A stretch of DNA of 64,000 nucleotides, from the NCBI RefSeq assembly GCF_000472545.1, contig NZ_AWZV01000019.1, positions 62,001 to 126,000 of the forward strand, read 5' to 3'. This document shows, piece by piece, positions 8,105 to 17,131 of this stretch; position 1 is the stretch's first letter; each line of letters starts with the position of its first letter. The position numbers were made by a program, and so were the translations under genes. This DNA is from Burkholderia sp. WSM2232 (GTDB lineage: Bacteria > Pseudomonadota > Gammaproteobacteria > Burkholderiales > Burkholderiaceae). The notes beneath the pieces are model-generated. The model was given only the letters and a program-made list of their open reading frames with translations. It searched no databases and was not told the DNA's origin.

Positions 8105-9265
8105 TCACGCGTTGTTTCTGGAATTGGCTCGCGCCGCGTCGTTGCATGAAAAAATACGCGCAATACGTGCGAATAGGCCTCGCGATACTTCGGGCGCCTC
8201 GACCGCGTCCATCACATTGCGCCACCACCGCTCCCCGCGATGGGGCGCGGCGAGGTCGAGCCGCTCGCCCATGCGGGGTGTCGAGAGCGCGACGCCGCGC
8301 GCCGCAGCGAGTCCCAGTACGCGCTCGAACGGCTCGTGCCATCTGTGCATGGCCAGGTCGAACGTACCGTTGTGAATCGGCACCAGACAGCGGCCGCGCA
8401 GATCGACATGTGCCTGGACGGTTTCTTCGGGGTGCATATGAACGTACGGCCATTGCGCGTCGTACGCGCCGGTTTCGACGAGAGCAACGTCGAATGGCCC
8501 GAGACGCTCGCCGATCGTCCTGAATCCCTCGAAGTAGCCAGTGTCGCCACTGAAGAACACGCGCAGGTCGTCGTCGGCAATCACCCACGATGCCCACAAT
8601 GTGCTGTTGCCGTCGAACAGGCTGCGCCCCGAGAAATGCTGCGCCGGCGTCGCTGTGAACGAGAGACCGCCGACCTCTATGCTTTGCCACCAGTCGAGCT
8701 GCCGTACGCTGCTTGCCTCGATACCCCATTCGATCAGGCGGTCGCCGACACCGAGCGGTGTCACAAAGATCCTGGTCGTGGCCGCCAACGCAAGCACTGT
8801 TTCGCGGTCCAGATGATCGTAGTGATCGTGCGAAAGAATTACGCCGGCAAGCGGCGGCAGGTCTGCGAGTGCGATGGGCGGCGCATGAAAGCGCTTTGGA
8901 CCGACGCGCCGGAACGGCGAAGCACGTTCTGCGAACACGGGATCGGTCAGCCAGAACTCGCCGCGTAACTTGAGCAGCACCGTGGAGTGTCCGAGCCGGT
9001 AAAGGCTCCGGTCCGGCGCCGCAGCGAGATCGTCGCGCGTCAGTGTGTCGACGGGCAACGCGCCAGTCGGCACGGTGCCCGACGGCTTGTTGAGCAACAC
9101 ATTCCACGCAATGCGCAGGGTTTTGCCGAATGGCTCGACGGGACGCGGCTTGACGTTGCGAAACCGCTCGCCGTCGTGCTGCGTCGACAGGCCGGAGAGC
9201 GCGCGCCCGCGCCTTGCGGCAGCGAAACCCAAGGCACGCCCGATGGAGTCGAGAAACGATGTCAT
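8105..9265 (-). CDS. MBL fold metallo-hydrolase (UlaG/NAPE-PLD-like)
   Basis: A 386-residue metallo-beta-lactamase-fold protein. The zinc-binding motif SHDHYDHLD (HxHxDH) is near residue 145, a bridging Asp is in FFSGDTGYFEGF near 240, and later histidines (VHMHPEE, LVPIHNGTF) complete the pattern of the NAPE-PLD/UlaG branch. These enzymes hydrolyse phosphodiester or lactone substrates; the substrate here is unknown. No signal peptide is seen, though an N-terminal amphipathic segment is present. It is divergent from a TetR gene 80 bases away with an inverted repeat between them, so TetR control is likely. Confidence 0.88.
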   Translation of the reverse strand: MTSFLDSIGRALGFAAARRGRALSGLSTQHDGERFRNVKPRPVEPFGKTLRIAWNVLLNKPSGTVPTGALPVDTLTRDDLAAAPDRSLYRLGHSTVLLKLRGEFWLTDPVFAERASPFRRVGPKRFHAPPIALADLPPLAGVILSHDHYDHLDRETVLALAATTRIFVTPLGVGDRLIEWGIEASSVRQLDWWQSIEVGGLSFTATPAQHFSGRSLFDGNSTLWASWVIADDDLRVFFSGDTGYFEGFRTIGERLGPFDVALVETGAYDAQWPYVHMHPEETVQAHVDLRGRCLVPIHNGTFDLAMHRWHEPFERVLGLAAARGVALSTPRMGERLDLAAPHRGERWWRNVMDAVEAPEVSRGLFARIARIFSCNDAARANSRNNA

Positions 9266-9281
9266 GTGCGGCGTCCGTTCG

Positions 9282-9305
9282 AAAGTAGACCAAGCAGTGT
9301 ACTTT
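9282..9305. promoter_or_regulatory. Candidate TetR operator between divergent genes
   Basis: Inverted repeat with 9-base arms AAAGTAGAC and GTGTACTTT (8 of 9 complementary) around a 6-base spacer. A second AAAGTAAAC half-site lies at 9316-9324. Both are in the 80-base gap between the MBL-fold gene and the divergent tetR, where a TetR dimer would be expected to repress both promoters. Binding is inferred. Confidence 0.5.
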
Positions 9306-9345
9306 ATTATCCCGAAAAGTAAACTACACGGTGTAAAATTCAGGC

Positions 9346-9996
9346 ATGCATCCGACCGTCACTGCCGCCACCCCCGTGATCCCCGCCACCCCTGCCGCTC
9401 AACAGCGCCTGACCGACCGCAAGCGCGTGGCCGTCATTTCCGCGGCCATCGAGGAGTTTCTCGCGGCCGGTTTCGACGGCACCAGCATGGACCGCATCGC
9501 CGCGCGCGCGAACGTCTCCAAGCGCACCGTCTACAACCATTTCCCGAGCAAGGAGGCGCTGTTTGCCGAAATACTGCGGCAGTTGTGGGACGCCAGCCAC
9601 GCCGGCGAAACTCTGGCCTATCGTGCGGCGGTACCGTTGCGTGAGCAACTAATCGAACTCCTGATGCGCAAACTGCGGCTTCTCAACGACGAAGCGTTTC
9701 TGGCGCTGGCGCGCGTTGCGATTGCTGCGGGCATTCACTCGCCCGAACGCGCGCGCGACATGGTCGCGCGTCTGGGGGAACGCGAGGAAGACCTGACCGT
9801 GTGGATACGCGCAGCCGCGGCGGACAAACGTCTGCGGATTGCGGACCCCGTGTTTGCCGCGCACCAGTTGCAGGGGCTCGTCAAGGCGTTTGCGTTCTGG
9901 CCGCAGGTGACGATGGGACAGCCGCCGCTCGGCGAAACGGAGCAGCAGGCAATCGCCGAATCCGCAGCCGATATGTTTCTGGCGCGCTATGCGTGA
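9346..9996 (+). CDS. TetR/AcrR family transcriptional regulator
   Basis: A 216-residue TetR-family repressor. The HTH lies at about residues 25-70 (AAIEEFLAAGFDGTSMDRIAARANVSKRTVYNHFPSKEALF pattern), with the larger ligand-binding domain after it and the common C-terminal AefR-like pattern. A proline/alanine-rich N-terminal tail of about 20 residues precedes the HTH. The start at 9346 follows a TGTAAAAT -10-like sequence closely. It is divergent from the MBL-fold hydrolase, which it probably represses; the ligand is unknown. Confidence 0.9.
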   Translation: MHPTVTAATPVIPATPAAQQRLTDRKRVAVISAAIEEFLAAGFDGTSMDRIAARANVSKRTVYNHFPSKEALFAEILRQLWDASHAGETLAYRAAVPLREQLIELLMRKLRLLNDEAFLALARVAIAAGIHSPERARDMVARLGEREEDLTVWIRAAAADKRLRIADPVFAAHQLQGLVKAFAFWPQVTMGQPPLGETEQQAIAESAADMFLARYA

Positions 9997-10008
9997 GGAG
10001 CGGCGCGC

Positions 10009-11778
10009 TTATGCGTCGTCTTCCCAATCGTGCCATTCCACGCGATACGTTTGCACATAATCGCTCACTGCGCGTCCCACCGTCGGCATGAAAGAGTGCT
10101 CGCCGATACGCTCGAAAATGCCATAACGCTTGAGGCTGTCCTTCACCGGTCCTTTCAATTCCGCAAAGCAGAGCTCGATATGCAGTGCGTCTAGCTGTTC
10201 GATGAGTTCGGCGAGCATGTCGGCAGCGGTAATGTCGATGTCGGTCACAGGCTCCGCGGCAATCACGATCCGGCGCGTGGGCCCGGATGCCGTGTCGATT
10301 GCCTGTTGCACGCGCTCGCGAAAAATCTGCGCGTTGGCGAAGAAGAGCGGTGCATCCCAACGCAACAGCACGAGGCCGGGAACACGCCGCGCGTCGGGAT
10401 GCCGTGAAATGTCGTGATAGCCCTTCACGCCGTCGACTCGCCCCAGCACGGCGGCATAGGGCCGCCACGCGCGCCACAGAAACATCAGCACTGCGAGCGC
10501 CAAAGCGATTCCCACGCCTGCCACGACGCCCGACAGCACGACGCCGAGAAAACAGACCAGCGCCTGCACGAACTCGCTGCGCCGCAACTGGTAGAGCCTC
10601 AGCACGCCACGCGTTTCAAGCAGGCCCAGCGAAGCCGCAATCACGATAGCGGCAAGCGCGGCTTGCGGCGTGTTATGCAGCGCCTGCGGTACGAACAGCA
10701 AGAGCGCGGCCACAATCGCGGCGGCCACGAGTCCGGTGACTTGCGTCTTTGCTCCGGCGGCTTGCGCGACCGGCGTACGGGATCCGCTCGCGCTGACGGG
10801 AAAACCCTGAAACAGCGCCGCGGCCACGTTTGCGACGCCGATGGCGAAACATTCCTGATCGCGGTCGATTTGCCGGCCGGCGCGCAGTCCGTAGGTTTGC
10901 GACAACATGCTGACGTCGGTGAGCGTGACGAGCGCAATGGCCAATGCGCTCGTGCCGAGCGCGACCCATTCGCGCAATGCGAGCACGGGAAATTCAGGCG
11001 CGGGCAGGCCGCGCGGCACGTTGCCGACGACTGCAATGCCCGCGCGCGGCGCAAGATCGGCCCACGATACAGCGAGAGTTGCGAGCGCGACCGCAATCAG
11101 GACGCCCGGCACTCTTGGCGCCCAGCGTCGACAGGCAAGAATGACGGCAAGCGAACCCGCGCCGATGGCGAGCGCCGTGCCGTTGATGCGGCCTGCGAAT
11201 ACCCCGCGCAACAGTTCCTCCGCCTGGACGAGGAACGATTCCCCCTTCACCGGAAAACCCAATAGTTTGGGTAACTGACTAATTATAATGGTCAGCATGA
11301 TGCCGTTCAGATAGCCGTGGCGTATCGGCGTAGAGAGAAGATCGGCAATAAAGCCGAGCTTGAGCAGGCCCACGGCGGCGCAGAGCAGGCCGGACAGCAG
11401 TGCAAGCGCGCCCGCCAGCATGACTGCGTGTGGGCCGCCATGCGGGGCGAGCGGGAGCGCGGCGGCGAGAATCAGCGCCACCAGCGCCGAATCGGGGCCC
11501 ACCACGAGAATGCGGCTCGGCCCGAACAATGCATAGGCAACGAGTGCGGCAAGCGACGCATACAGGCCCGCGACCGAGGGTATGCCGGCAGCTTCCGCAT
11601 AGGCCATCCCAGCCGGGACGAGAACCGCGCTAAGCGTGAGGCCCGCCATCGCGTCGTGCGGCAACGAGGCGAGCCGATAGTCGCGCATCCACGTCAGGAC
11701 GGGAATGCGGCGCGCGAGCCGGCCAGTCGCGCTCGCATGATGCGGCGTTGCACGTGGGTCTGCGTGAGATTTGCCCAT
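10009..11778 (-). CDS. SulP family anion permease with C-terminal STAS domain
   Basis: A 589-residue inner-membrane transporter. The first 430 residues hold 10-14 hydrophobic segments with the SulP signature (LPHDAMAGLTLSAVLVPAGMAYAEAAGIP near residue 42, then GLYASLAALVAYALFGPS). Residues of about 460-575 form a cytoplasmic STAS domain (VPGLVLLRWDAPLFFANAQIF, VTDIDITAADML). Family members carry sulfate, bicarbonate or dicarboxylates; the substrate cannot be set from sequence. The ATG at 11778 is preferred over the upstream alternative at 11793 because AAGGTGA lies in front of it. It converges on the TetR gene, with 12 bases between the stops. Confidence 0.9.
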   Translation of the reverse strand: MGKSHADPRATPHHASATGRLARRIPVLTWMRDYRLASLPHDAMAGLTLSAVLVPAGMAYAEAAGIPSVAGLYASLAALVAYALFGPSRILVVGPDSALVALILAAALPLAPHGGPHAVMLAGALALLSGLLCAAVGLLKLGFIADLLSTPIRHGYLNGIMLTIIISQLPKLLGFPVKGESFLVQAEELLRGVFAGRINGTALAIGAGSLAVILACRRWAPRVPGVLIAVALATLAVSWADLAPRAGIAVVGNVPRGLPAPEFPVLALREWVALGTSALAIALVTLTDVSMLSQTYGLRAGRQIDRDQECFAIGVANVAAALFQGFPVSASGSRTPVAQAAGAKTQVTGLVAAAIVAALLLFVPQALHNTPQAALAAIVIAASLGLLETRGVLRLYQLRRSEFVQALVCFLGVVLSGVVAGVGIALALAVLMFLWRAWRPYAAVLGRVDGVKGYHDISRHPDARRVPGLVLLRWDAPLFFANAQIFRERVQQAIDTASGPTRRIVIAAEPVTDIDITAADMLAELIEQLDALHIELCFAELKGPVKDSLKRYGIFERIGEHSFMPTVGRAVSDYVQTYRVEWHDWEDDA

Positions 11779-12207
11779 TTGCACGTCAATCACCTTGCAT
11801 AGACGGTCATTCGCTTATCTATTGTGTGGCCGCGTCGCGGCAAGGTCAAAACGGGCGCAAGTCATGCATGCGTTTCTCCTACGTGTTGCCGTCGCTCCTG
11901 CAATGCAGACCTGCAACGATCGAGCTCTGTGCGCGAGCTGGCACTGGCTAGCTTGCGCTGTGTAATGCAATTGGCAGCGGGTGCACTCAGCGTACAGATT
12001 GCGCTTTTTACATAGGATTGCAACTTGTACAGGGACAGAAGGCCCGCGTATTGCGAAGCCGTGTCGCGTCGGCGCGCGGGTGACGCGTCGAGTTTGGGGC
12101 CCTGTTGCAGATAATGGCCGACGTCCGCACGCTTGTCGAAGCAGCCACGCCCCGCCTAAGGCGGACCGCGTGTCGCTCGACGCTCACGACCCACCCAGGA
12201 GGTTATG
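11779..12207. other. Intergenic region, promoters only expected
   Basis: About 430 bases between the divergent SulP permease and small lipoprotein genes. It must carry both promoters. I see no coding frame that resembles a family, no tRNA-like fold and no strong hairpin. Confidence 0.5.
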
Positions 12208-12390
12208 ATGGAACCAGTCCTAAGGAAGGCAGTGGTCGCTGTAATGATTGCGGCGCTGGCAGGCGGCACCGCAGGATGCAAACGCTCCGGCACGAACGAT
12301 ACTGCCGGAACGGCGGGCATGAGCGGGCCGGCCGCCACGAGCAATAGCGTGGCGCCGCCCATGGGTGGTGCATCGGCCGCAAGTCAGTAG
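12208..12390 (+). CDS. Small predicted lipoprotein
   Basis: A 60-residue product with a short lipoprotein signal: basic residues, a hydrophobic AVVAVMIAALAG stretch and a lipobox-like GTAGC with the modified Cys near residue 23. The mature part of about 38 residues is Ser/Thr/Gly/Ala-rich with no charge pattern, so it looks disordered. A near-perfect AGGAGG sits five bases before the ATG at 12208; an overlapping ATG at 12205 is too close to it. I do not recognise a family. It probably sits in the outer or inner membrane as a lipid-anchored peptide. Confidence 0.65.
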   Translation: MEPVLRKAVVAVMIAALAGGTAGCKRSGTNDTAGTAGMSGPAATSNSVAPPMGGASAASQ

Positions 12391-12519
12391 GCGCAATACC
12401 GGGCTTCTGCCGCTCGCGACGTGCGGTAAAAGACGCGAAGGTCACGCACCCCACGCACGTACGTACACACATTACGCACGAAGCGATGCCACGCCATCCG
12501 CCAAGTACAGGAGAAGGGC

Positions 12520-13506
12520 ATGCGCGCTATGGTGTTCGACGGAATCGCTCCGATGCTGTGTGAGAGGGAAATAGCCGAGCCGCGGCCGGCGCCCGGTCAG
12601 TTGCTGATCGACGTTCACGCATGCGGTGTGTGCCGCACCGACTTGCATGTGATCGATGGAGAACTCGCGCATCCGAAGCAGCCGCTCATTCCCGGACATG
12701 AAATCGTGGGGACAGTCGCTGCACTCGGCGAAGGTGTGGCGGGCTTCGCGGTGGGCGACCGCGTAGGCGTACCGTGGACCGGCCATACCTGCGGGCACTG
12801 CCGCTATTGCGCGAGCGGCCGCGAAAACCTTTGCGACGATCCGGGCTTCACAGGCTATACGATTGATGGCGGCTATGCCGAGCGCACTGTCGCCGATAGC
12901 CGTTACTGCCTGCATCTGCCCGAGCGCTATTCCGACGTAGAAGCGGCACCGCTTCTATGCGCAGGCTTGATCGGCTACCGCACGCTCAGCATGGCGGGTG
13001 ATGCGCGCGCAATCGGCATTTATGGATTCGGCGCAGCGGCCCATATCGTCGCGCAAGTAGCGCTGCACGAGGGGCGCAAGGTGTTCGCGCTGACCCGTCC
13101 CGGCGACACTGCCGCGCAGCAGTTCGCATTGCGGCTTGGGGTGGACTGGGCCGGTGGCAGCGACGAGACGCCTCCGCAAGAGCTCGACGCAGCGCTGATT
13201 TTTGCGCCGGCCGGTCCGCTGGTGCCGGCGGCGCTGAAGGCGGTTGCGAAGGGCGGCGCTGTTGTGTGCGGCGGCATTCATATGAGCGACATTCCATCGT
13301 TTCCTTACGAACTCCTATGGGGCGAGCGCCGCGTGTGTTCGGTGGCCAACCTCACGCGCGCCGATGGCCACGCCTTCATGGAGCTTGCGGCGCAAGTGCC
13401 GTTGCAGATCGAAACCACGCCGTACCCGCTCGCAGACGCAAACCGCGCGCTGAACGATCTGCGCGACGGCCATGTCAACGGAGCGGCGGTGTTGCGCATG
13501 CGGTGA
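12520..13506 (+). CDS. Zinc-dependent alcohol dehydrogenase (MDR family)
   Basis: A 328-residue medium-chain dehydrogenase. Catalytic zinc ligands are visible in ACGVCRTDLH (Cys), PGHEIVG (His, Glu) and later Cys; the four-Cys structural zinc loop CGHCRYCASGRENLC is near residues 90-104. The Rossmann part begins IGIYGFGAAAH, so the glycine motif is GFGAA rather than the common GxGGxG. It belongs to the group annotated as zinc-dependent alcohol dehydrogenase family protein, probably oxidising short alcohols with NAD. CAGGAGAAGG precedes the ATG. It is monocistronic, 129 bases after the small lipoprotein. Confidence 0.9.
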   Translation: MRAMVFDGIAPMLCEREIAEPRPAPGQLLIDVHACGVCRTDLHVIDGELAHPKQPLIPGHEIVGTVAALGEGVAGFAVGDRVGVPWTGHTCGHCRYCASGRENLCDDPGFTGYTIDGGYAERTVADSRYCLHLPERYSDVEAAPLLCAGLIGYRTLSMAGDARAIGIYGFGAAAHIVAQVALHEGRKVFALTRPGDTAAQQFALRLGVDWAGGSDETPPQELDAALIFAPAGPLVPAALKAVAKGGAVVCGGIHMSDIPSFPYELLWGERRVCSVANLTRADGHAFMELAAQVPLQIETTPYPLADANRALNDLRDGHVNGAAVLRMR

Positions 13507-13858
13507 GCGGACAGCGCAGTGCGGATTGCACGCGCCCGCATGCTGTGGCGCGGCCCGCAGGATAAGCGGCGCTGCGCTGCTGCGGTTCCTCTTCGTGCGG
13601 GCCTGATCCGGCACTGGGATCGTAAGGCAGGACGCGTTCATGTTCGTCCGCCTGGTTGCGCGCTACGATTGCTCGCGCTGCCAAGCTCGTTCAGATTGAA
13701 CGGCTGATGCGGTATGCCCGGAGGAATGGCCGGGTTCGGGAAGAGTTCGAAGGTTTTCCCCGGAATCGAACTTGCGCGACTAGACGGTGCACGCCCACGG
13801 CCCACGGTCGCGAGCGCTACAATCGTCATCACATATCGCTCGACAACGGAGACACAGC
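13507..13858. other. Intergenic region with no recognised gene
   Basis: About 350 bases between the alcohol dehydrogenase and the AhpD-like gene. A minus-strand open frame around 13638-13832 has no ribosome site and matches nothing I know. The promoter of the next gene should lie near the right end. Confidence 0.45.
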
Positions 13859-14464
13859 ATGACGACGCTGCAACCGATCAGCCGCTACCCGGTTCCCGAC
13901 CCGAGCGAATGGCCCGACGACATCAGCGCGCGTATTCTCGAAGTGCAGCAGAAAGCCGGTTTCGTGCCAAACGTGTTTCTGACTCTTGCACATCGGCCTG
14001 ACGAGTTTCGCGCGTTCTTCGCCTACCACGACGCGTTAATGCTGAAAGAGGGCGGCCTTACGAAAGGCGAACGTGAAATGATCGTGGTCGCCACGAGCGC
14101 AGTGAACAACTGCCTGTATTGCGTGGTGGCGCACGGCGCGATTCTGCGTATCTACGAGAAGGCGCCGCTGTTGGCGGACCAGGTCGCCGTCAATCACCGC
14201 AAAGCCGACATTACCGCGCGGCAAAGGGCAATGCTCGACTTCGCATTGAAGGTCTGCCGCGAATCTGGAAACATCGACGAAGCCGACTTCCAGAACTTGC
14301 GCGAACAGGGCTTTTCTGACGAAGACATCTGGGACATTGCTGCAATCACCGCGTTTTTCGGCTTGTCCAATCGCATGGCCAATGTGATTTCGATGCGCCC
14401 CAACGACGAGTTTTATCTGATGGGGCGCGTGCCCAAGGCCGCCGCGGAAACCCCGCAAAAATAG
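13859..14464 (+). CDS. Peroxidase-related enzyme of the carboxymuconolactone decarboxylase/AhpD family
   Basis: A 201-residue all-helical protein of the CMD/AhpD superfamily, peroxidase-related subgroup. The redox CxxC is in NNCLYCVVAHGA near residues 84-87, followed by the conserved His, and the N-terminus has the subgroup pattern YPVPDPSEWPDDI. These proteins are thought to reduce peroxides using the CxxC pair with a thiol partner. The start at 13859 (MTTLQPIS) follows GGAGACACAGC. It converges with the truncated MFS gene, with 20 bases between the stops. Confidence 0.88.
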   Translation: MTTLQPISRYPVPDPSEWPDDISARILEVQQKAGFVPNVFLTLAHRPDEFRAFFAYHDALMLKEGGLTKGEREMIVVATSAVNNCLYCVVAHGAILRIYEKAPLLADQVAVNHRKADITARQRAMLDFALKVCRESGNIDEADFQNLREQGFSDEDIWDIAAITAFFGLSNRMANVISMRPNDEFYLMGRVPKAAAETPQK

Positions 14465-14484
14465 GCCTGTTTGCGCAGTGCTGC

Positions 14485-15258
14485 TCAGGCGTTCGCCGGT
14501 TCGGCCTGCAATGCCGGGGTATGCAAGGCAGTGTCGTCAATTGGAAAGTGCAGTAGCGCCGCAATAAGACCGCTTGCCACGGTTGCCTGCCACAGCAGCG
14601 AATATGAGCCCGTCAGGTCGAAGACGACGCCGCCTAGCCACGCGCCGAGAAATGAACCGATCTGATGGCTCAGAAAGCACACGCCGAACAGGGTGCCAAG
14701 ATGCCGCGTGCCGAAAACCTTGGCCACGAGCCCGCTTGTCAGCGGAACGGTGCCGAGCCACGTCAAACCCATTACGGCGGCAAATAGCACGACAGTGAGT
14801 GCGCTCTTTGGCAGAAGAAAGAATGCGCCAATCGTCGCGCTGCGAATCAGGTAGAGCCAGCCGAGCACGTAATGCTGCCGGAAGCGGCCGCCTAACCAGC
14901 CGCACGCCCAGCTTCCCACCATGTTGAACAGACCGATCAGCGCGAGTGCGGTCGCGCCGAGCCCGAGCGGCATATGGCAGAGCGATAGATAGCCCGGCAG
15001 ATGCGTGGCGATGAATGCAAGCTGAAATCCGCAGGTAAAGAAACCCAGCGTGAGCAGCCGATAACCACGATGCCGCATGGCCTGCCCGAGCACGGCACGT
15101 AGCGATGAAACAGGCGGTTCCTGGCGTGGCACCAGCGTTTTAGCGCCCCTGTCCAGCACCATGCCGAGCGGGGCTACCATCAGCATCAGGAAAGCGAGCA
15201 CGAATAGCGACGTGGCAATGCCGGCATGGAGCCTTGCGTGGCCTCCGCGAGTATCCAT
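14485..15258 (-). pseudogene. C-terminal half of an MFS transporter (N-terminal half missing)
   Basis: A 257-codon frame that encodes only the last six or seven membrane segments of a major facilitator carrier. It enters the family at about ATSLFVLAFLMLMVAPLGM, the segment that normally closes the first half, and continues through RHRGYRLLTLGFFTCGFQLAF to a normal C-terminus. The first six helices, including the loop 2-3 motif, are absent, and the first 10-15 codons (MDTRGGHAR) are unlike any MFS sequence. The 5' end overlaps the 3' end of the LysR gene by 73 bases in another frame. The simplest reading is a deletion that removed the transporter's 5' half. Confidence 0.75.
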
Positions 15259-16118
15259 TGCCTGAAACCAAGCAGTTCCGGTCGGCGTTCGGCATTCTCC
15301 GCGCTGACGAGCCAGTATGCGGTGGCCGAAGCAACGCTCGCGAATGCCGCTGTCACGAGCGCGCCGCTTTCAAGGTCGCGATTCACCAGCGGTCTGCGGC
15401 CGAGCGCGACGCCGAGCCCCATGCTCGCGGCTTCGAACGCGAGCTGAATGGTGTCTACGCGCAAGCCGTCGTTCGGGTTCATCGTCTGTGTGCCGGTCGC
15501 CTCGAGCCACGCATGCCAGTTTTCGCTCGCGGCATTCACGTGAATCAGCGTCGCGTTGTGCAGTGAGGGTGTGCCGTGCCCGTCACGCAGCGACGCCAGA
15601 TAAGCGGGACTGCATACGGGTACGAACTCTTCGCCAAAGAGACGCGTCCATGCCGTGCCCGCAACCGGCGCACGGCTCAGACGAATCGCGAAGTCGAAGC
15701 CATCCACCGGAAAACCCACCTGGCGATGCGATGTGTCGACCGTCACGTTCACATCGGGCCAACGCGCCTTGAAACGTTGCAAACGCGGCAGCAACCAGCG
15801 CGAGGCGAATGTCGGCGCACAACTGAGCGCAATGGGACGGTTCGCGCGATGATTGGGCAGACGCTGCGTGCCGATAGCGATCAGCGAAAACGCCTCTGAA
15901 ACATACGACAGATAGTCGGCGCCAGTCGCGGTTAATGAAATGCCGCGCGGCTCGCGCACGAAGAGCTCGACACCGAGTGCCTCTTCGAGACCCACAATGC
16001 CGTGACTCACGGCACTTGGTGTGACATTCAGTTCCGCGGCGGCGAGCTTGAAACTTTGGTGCCTGCCCGCCGCTTCGAAGAAACGAAGCGCGGGCAAAGG
16101 CGGCAGACGTAGTGGCAT
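15186..16118 (-). CDS. LysR family transcriptional regulator (GcvA-like)
   Basis: A 310-residue LysR regulator of the GcvA-like branch, recognisable by MPLRLPPLPALRFFEAAGRHQSFKLAA-type N-terminus (LPxLxALRxFEAAxRHxSF), TPSAVSHGIVGLEEALGV and VGFPVDGFDFAIR in the effector domain. The longer open frame to 16490 is not used because family similarity begins exactly at 16118. Homology to LysR fades around GFRQWILAEA, and the last 16 residues (QGSMPALPRRYSCSLS) probably come from the sequence fused in by the deletion that truncated the neighbouring MFS gene. The regulator is likely still functional, but its probable target, that transporter, is broken. Confidence 0.85.
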   Translation of the reverse strand: MPLRLPPLPALRFFEAAGRHQSFKLAAAELNVTPSAVSHGIVGLEEALGVELFVREPRGISLTATGADYLSYVSEAFSLIAIGTQRLPNHRANRPIALSCAPTFASRWLLPRLQRFKARWPDVNVTVDTSHRQVGFPVDGFDFAIRLSRAPVAGTAWTRLFGEEFVPVCSPAYLASLRDGHGTPSLHNATLIHVNAASENWHAWLEATGTQTMNPNDGLRVDTIQLAFEAASMGLGVALGRRPLVNRDLESGALVTAAFASVASATAYWLVSAENAERRPELLGFRQWILAEATQGSMPALPRRYSCSLS

Positions 16119-16383
16119 GTTGCGTCCTCGTTTGACGGCGCCACGCACGACAGGTCGCGTGCGTGCGGTTTCGCGACAGCATACCGCGAGGTGCGGCGCG
16201 TTTCCCAACGCGTCTCCCAGCGCTTTTTCATTGCAGTGCGCAAACAACGAATTGAACGGCAGGCGAAAAACCGCTGGCCGCGCATGTCGATTTACGGTGC
16301 GCTCCATCGTCGTATGCATAGGGCGGCTTCTTCGCGCATGCTCGAGGCGCCCGCTTGTCCTTCTTGTCGACAGGAGATGGTAA

Positions 16384-17112
16384 ATGACACACCTGAATGA
16401 GGCCTCATCGACACTCAAGCCGGCGCGCGAGCTAGCCGACTTGCCGTGCCGTTTTCCCGGCGAAAGCGCTGAATATCGCAAGGCTCGCAACGAGTTGCTG
16501 GCCGAAGAGATCGAATTGCGCCGCCATATAGAACGCGTGGCCGCACAGCGTCGCGCGTTGCCGCTGGGCGGCGTAGTGCCGCAAGACTACCGTTTTGAAG
16601 GAGAGGCGGGGCCCGTCACTTTGTCGGAAATGTTCGGAACACACGATACGCTCGTCACCTACAACTGGATGTTCGGTCCCAAGCGCGAGCGGCCTTGTCC
16701 CATGTGTACTTCCTTGCTGAGTGCCTACGACGGCGAAATGCCCGACATGCTGCAGCGCGTCGCGTTCGCGGTGATCGCCCGTTCGCCGATAGAGAAGCTG
16801 ACCGCTTTCGCCAGGGAGCGCGGCTGGCGGTACTTGCGGCTCTATTCGTCGGCAGGAAACAGCTTCAATCGCGACTATGCGGGCGAAGACCCTGAGCAGG
16901 ACGACGTTCCTGCGCTGAACGTATTCACGCGATCCGGCGGCACCGTGCGGCACTTCTGGGCGGCGGAAATGGGCGCGTGGACAGCCGACCCCGGCCAGGA
17001 TCCGCGTGGCGCGCCCGACCTCATGCCGCTGTGGACCGTGCTCGATCTGACGCCTGAGGGGCGCGGCGGCAACTGGTATCCGAGCCTCGAGTACGACACT
17101 GTGCCGCGCTAG
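16384..17112 (+). CDS. DUF899 family thioredoxin-like protein
   Basis: A 242-residue DUF899 protein with a thioredoxin-like fold. Family marks are an N-terminal helical region (ARNELLAEEIELRRHIERVAAQRRALP), then YNWMFGPKRERPCPMCTSLLSAYDG with the CPMC motif near residue 102, and a C-terminal FWAAEM, DLMPLWTVLDLTPEGRG. Function is not established; a thiol-based role is inferred from CPMC. GGAGATGGTAA precedes the ATG at 16384. It is divergent from the LysR gene and converges with the GGDEF-EAL gene. Confidence 0.88.
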   Translation: MTHLNEASSTLKPARELADLPCRFPGESAEYRKARNELLAEEIELRRHIERVAAQRRALPLGGVVPQDYRFEGEAGPVTLSEMFGTHDTLVTYNWMFGPKRERPCPMCTSLLSAYDGEMPDMLQRVAFAVIARSPIEKLTAFARERGWRYLRLYSSAGNSFNRDYAGEDPEQDDVPALNVFTRSGGTVRHFWAAEMGAWTADPGQDPRGAPDLMPLWTVLDLTPEGRGGNWYPSLEYDTVPR

Positions 17113-17131
17113 CCTGCGGGCGGCATCGCGG

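Noticed and set aside
7737..9293. Long minus-strand open frame (about 518 codons) over the MBL-fold gene region
   Set aside because: It is a shadow in another frame of the MBL-fold gene at 8105-9265. It is very Arg-rich and has no family similarity, while the MBL frame has intact metal motifs.
10414..11265. Plus-strand open frame of 283 codons opposite the SulP gene
   Set aside because: Composition is Arg/Gln/His-rich as expected of a reverse-strand shadow in GC-rich coding DNA, and the SulP frame is clearly the real gene.
13638..13832. Minus-strand frame with a protein-like segment upstream of the AhpD-like gene
   Set aside because: Short, no start signal and no family match; more likely chance in an intergenic region.
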